Shown here: positions 62,811-63,422 of the stretch, one piece after another
Position numbering within the stretch: position 1 is the first letter of the stretch
Layout: each line of letters opens with the position of its first letter
Assembly (NCBI GenBank): GCA_028408365.1
Contig: JAOOLD010000009.1
Location: 1-63,422 of the forward strand
Reading direction: 5' to 3'
DNA from: Bacteroidota bacterium
GTDB lineage: Bacteria; Bacteroidota; Bacteroidia; Flavobacteriales; BACL11
DNA length: 63,422 nucleotides
Notes under the pieces: model-generated
Databases searched by the model: none
Seen by the model: only the letters and a program-made list of their open reading frames with translations
Told to the model about the DNA's origin: nothing
Translations under genes and position numbers: made by a program

Positions 62811-62868
62811 TAGTTTTGCGCTCCTGATTAAGGAATAATCACGTGATGGTTTAACCAAAAATTATAAA
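62811..62868 (+). promoter_or_regulatory. rpsP promoter and structured leader
   Basis: -7 box TAGTTTTG (62811-62818). The leader of about 45 bases holds two small hairpins, GATTA-AGGAA-TAATC (62826-62840) and TGGTT-T-AACCA (62847-62857). A ribosomal-protein leader that binds S16 has, as I recall, been described in Flavobacteriia; this one may be it. Confidence 0.5.
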
Positions 62869-63422
62869 ATGGCAACAAGAATTAGACTTCAAAGAAAAGG
62901 TAGAAAAGGAAAACCAATCTACTCTTTAGTAATAGCTGACCAAAGATCCCCTAGAGACGGTAAATTTATTGAAAAGATTGGCACATACAATCCAAACACA
63001 AATCCAGCAACCATTAATATTGACTTTGATAAATGCGTAGATTGGGTAATGAAAGGTGCTATACCCACAGACACATGCAGAGCAATTTTATCCTACAAAG
63101 GAGTAATGCTTAAAAAACACTTATTGGTTGGAGTTACAAAAGGAGCTCTAACAGAAGAACAAGCGAACAAAAAATTCGAAGATTGGATTAATGAAAAAGA
63201 AAATAAGATTAATACCAAAAAAGACGACTTAGATAAGGCTAAAAAAGACAAGGAAAAAGAAAGAATGGAGGCAGAATCTGAGAGAAATGAAAAAAGAAAG
63301 AAGGAAATTGAAGACAAGCTAGCCTCTGCACAAGCTCCTGCTGCGGAAGAAGCACCTGTTGCGGAAGAAGCACCTGTTGCGGAAGAAGCACCTGTTGCGG
63401 AAGAAACACCTGCTGCTGAAGA
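62869..63422 (+). CDS. rpsP: 30S ribosomal protein S16 with long acidic tail, 3' end outside window
   Basis: The ATG at 62869 opens a frame of 184 codons that runs off the window. The first 80 residues are S16 ([49 protein letters not shown]). A charged, coiled-coil-like region follows (about 105-150), then hexapeptide repeats of the type APVAEE. The extension is common in Bacteroidota S16 and is not a frameshift. No stop is visible, so the full length cannot be given. Confidence 0.93.
   Translation, partial: MATRIRLQRKGRKGKPIYSLVIADQRSPRDGKFIEKIGTYNPNTNPATINIDFDKCVDWVMKGAIPTDTCRAILSYKGVMLKKHLLVGVTKGALTEEQANKKFEDWINEKENKINTKKDDLDKAKKDKEKERMEAESERNEKRKKEIEDKLASAQAPAAEEAPVAEEAPVAEEAPVAEETPAAE
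63334..63422 (+). repeat. 18-bp tandem repeat in rpsP tail
   Basis: At least four full 18-base units, GCACCTGTTGCGGAAGAA and close variants, plus a partial unit at the window end. Each encodes APVAEE or APAAEE. The three middle units are identical, so copy number may vary between strains. Confidence 0.85.

Noticed and set aside
63100-63422. Frameshift or fusion at the S16 C-terminus
   Set aside because: The frame stays open and the Lys/Glu/Ala/Pro-rich tail is typical for Bacteroidota S16.

Overview
The window is AT-rich, densely coded DNA from a member of the Bacteroidota, most likely a marine Flavobacteriales. Five secreted proteins carry type IX secretion (T9SS) C-terminal sorting domains. 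HmuY, DUF4856, DUF6122, DUF6095 and DUF6702 families are present, DnaE has a fused N-terminal exonuclease, S16 has an acidic tail, and many genes have a Bacteroidota -7 box (TAnnTTTG) a few bases before the start codon. There is no rRNA, insertion sequence, integrase or CRISPR array; one tRNA (Asp, GTC) was found.

Layout. 1-14 kb: a patchy region of small secreted, membrane and lipoprotein genes of unknown function, around ettA, a cold-shock gene, a carotenoid desaturase (crtD-type) operon and an M1 peptidase/DUF6702 pair. It carries two unusual dispersed sequence families: an intergenic element TTTGAC-N4-TATAGTTGTAG (five copies) and a promoter module TTTATGCAATG..AATAA placed exactly 47 nt before three start codons. 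14-28 kb: core genes (tRNA-Asp, DUF58, trxA, dnaE, cystathionine beta-synthase, FtsX-type permease, NamZ-type muramidase, an aminotransferase, DUF1573, valS). 28-40.5 kb: a probable iron/heme acquisition locus on the minus strand (T9SS-HmuY, HmuR-like receptor, HmuY lipoprotein, DUF4856, imelysin, a 36-residue membrane peptide, HTTM/gamma-carboxylase-like protein, FecA-like receptor, DCC oxidoreductase) with a divergent AraC/PchR-like regulator. 40.6-50.2 kb: three large T9SS-exported proteins (nuclease-like EEP, copper-domain/lectin repeat protein, Asp-box propeller). 50.3-63.4 kb: fused acyl-CoA mutase (icmF), ilvE and a fused branched-chain-type 2-oxoacid dehydrogenase E1, with mnmD, murQ, YceI, GNAT, an ATP-grasp protein and rpsP.

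How the parts may work together. The iron locus is the most system-like part: heme or iron would be captured by two HmuY proteins, passed to TonB-dependent receptors and handled by imelysin/DUF4856, under an AraC regulator whose direct-repeat site lies between the divergent promoters. Why the same operon keeps an HTTM/gamma-carboxylase-like membrane protein, a DCC thiol oxidoreductase and a translationally coupled 36-residue peptide is not explained by known heme uptake. The carotenoid gene shares a 34-bp upstream element with a distant pair of tiny membrane-protein genes, suggesting a common, possibly light-linked, regulator. icmF, ilvE and the E1 gene suggest branched-chain amino acid turnover; NamZ and MurQ suggest N-acetylmuramate recovery.

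All functional calls rest on reading the sequence and remembered family features; no database search or structure prediction was run.
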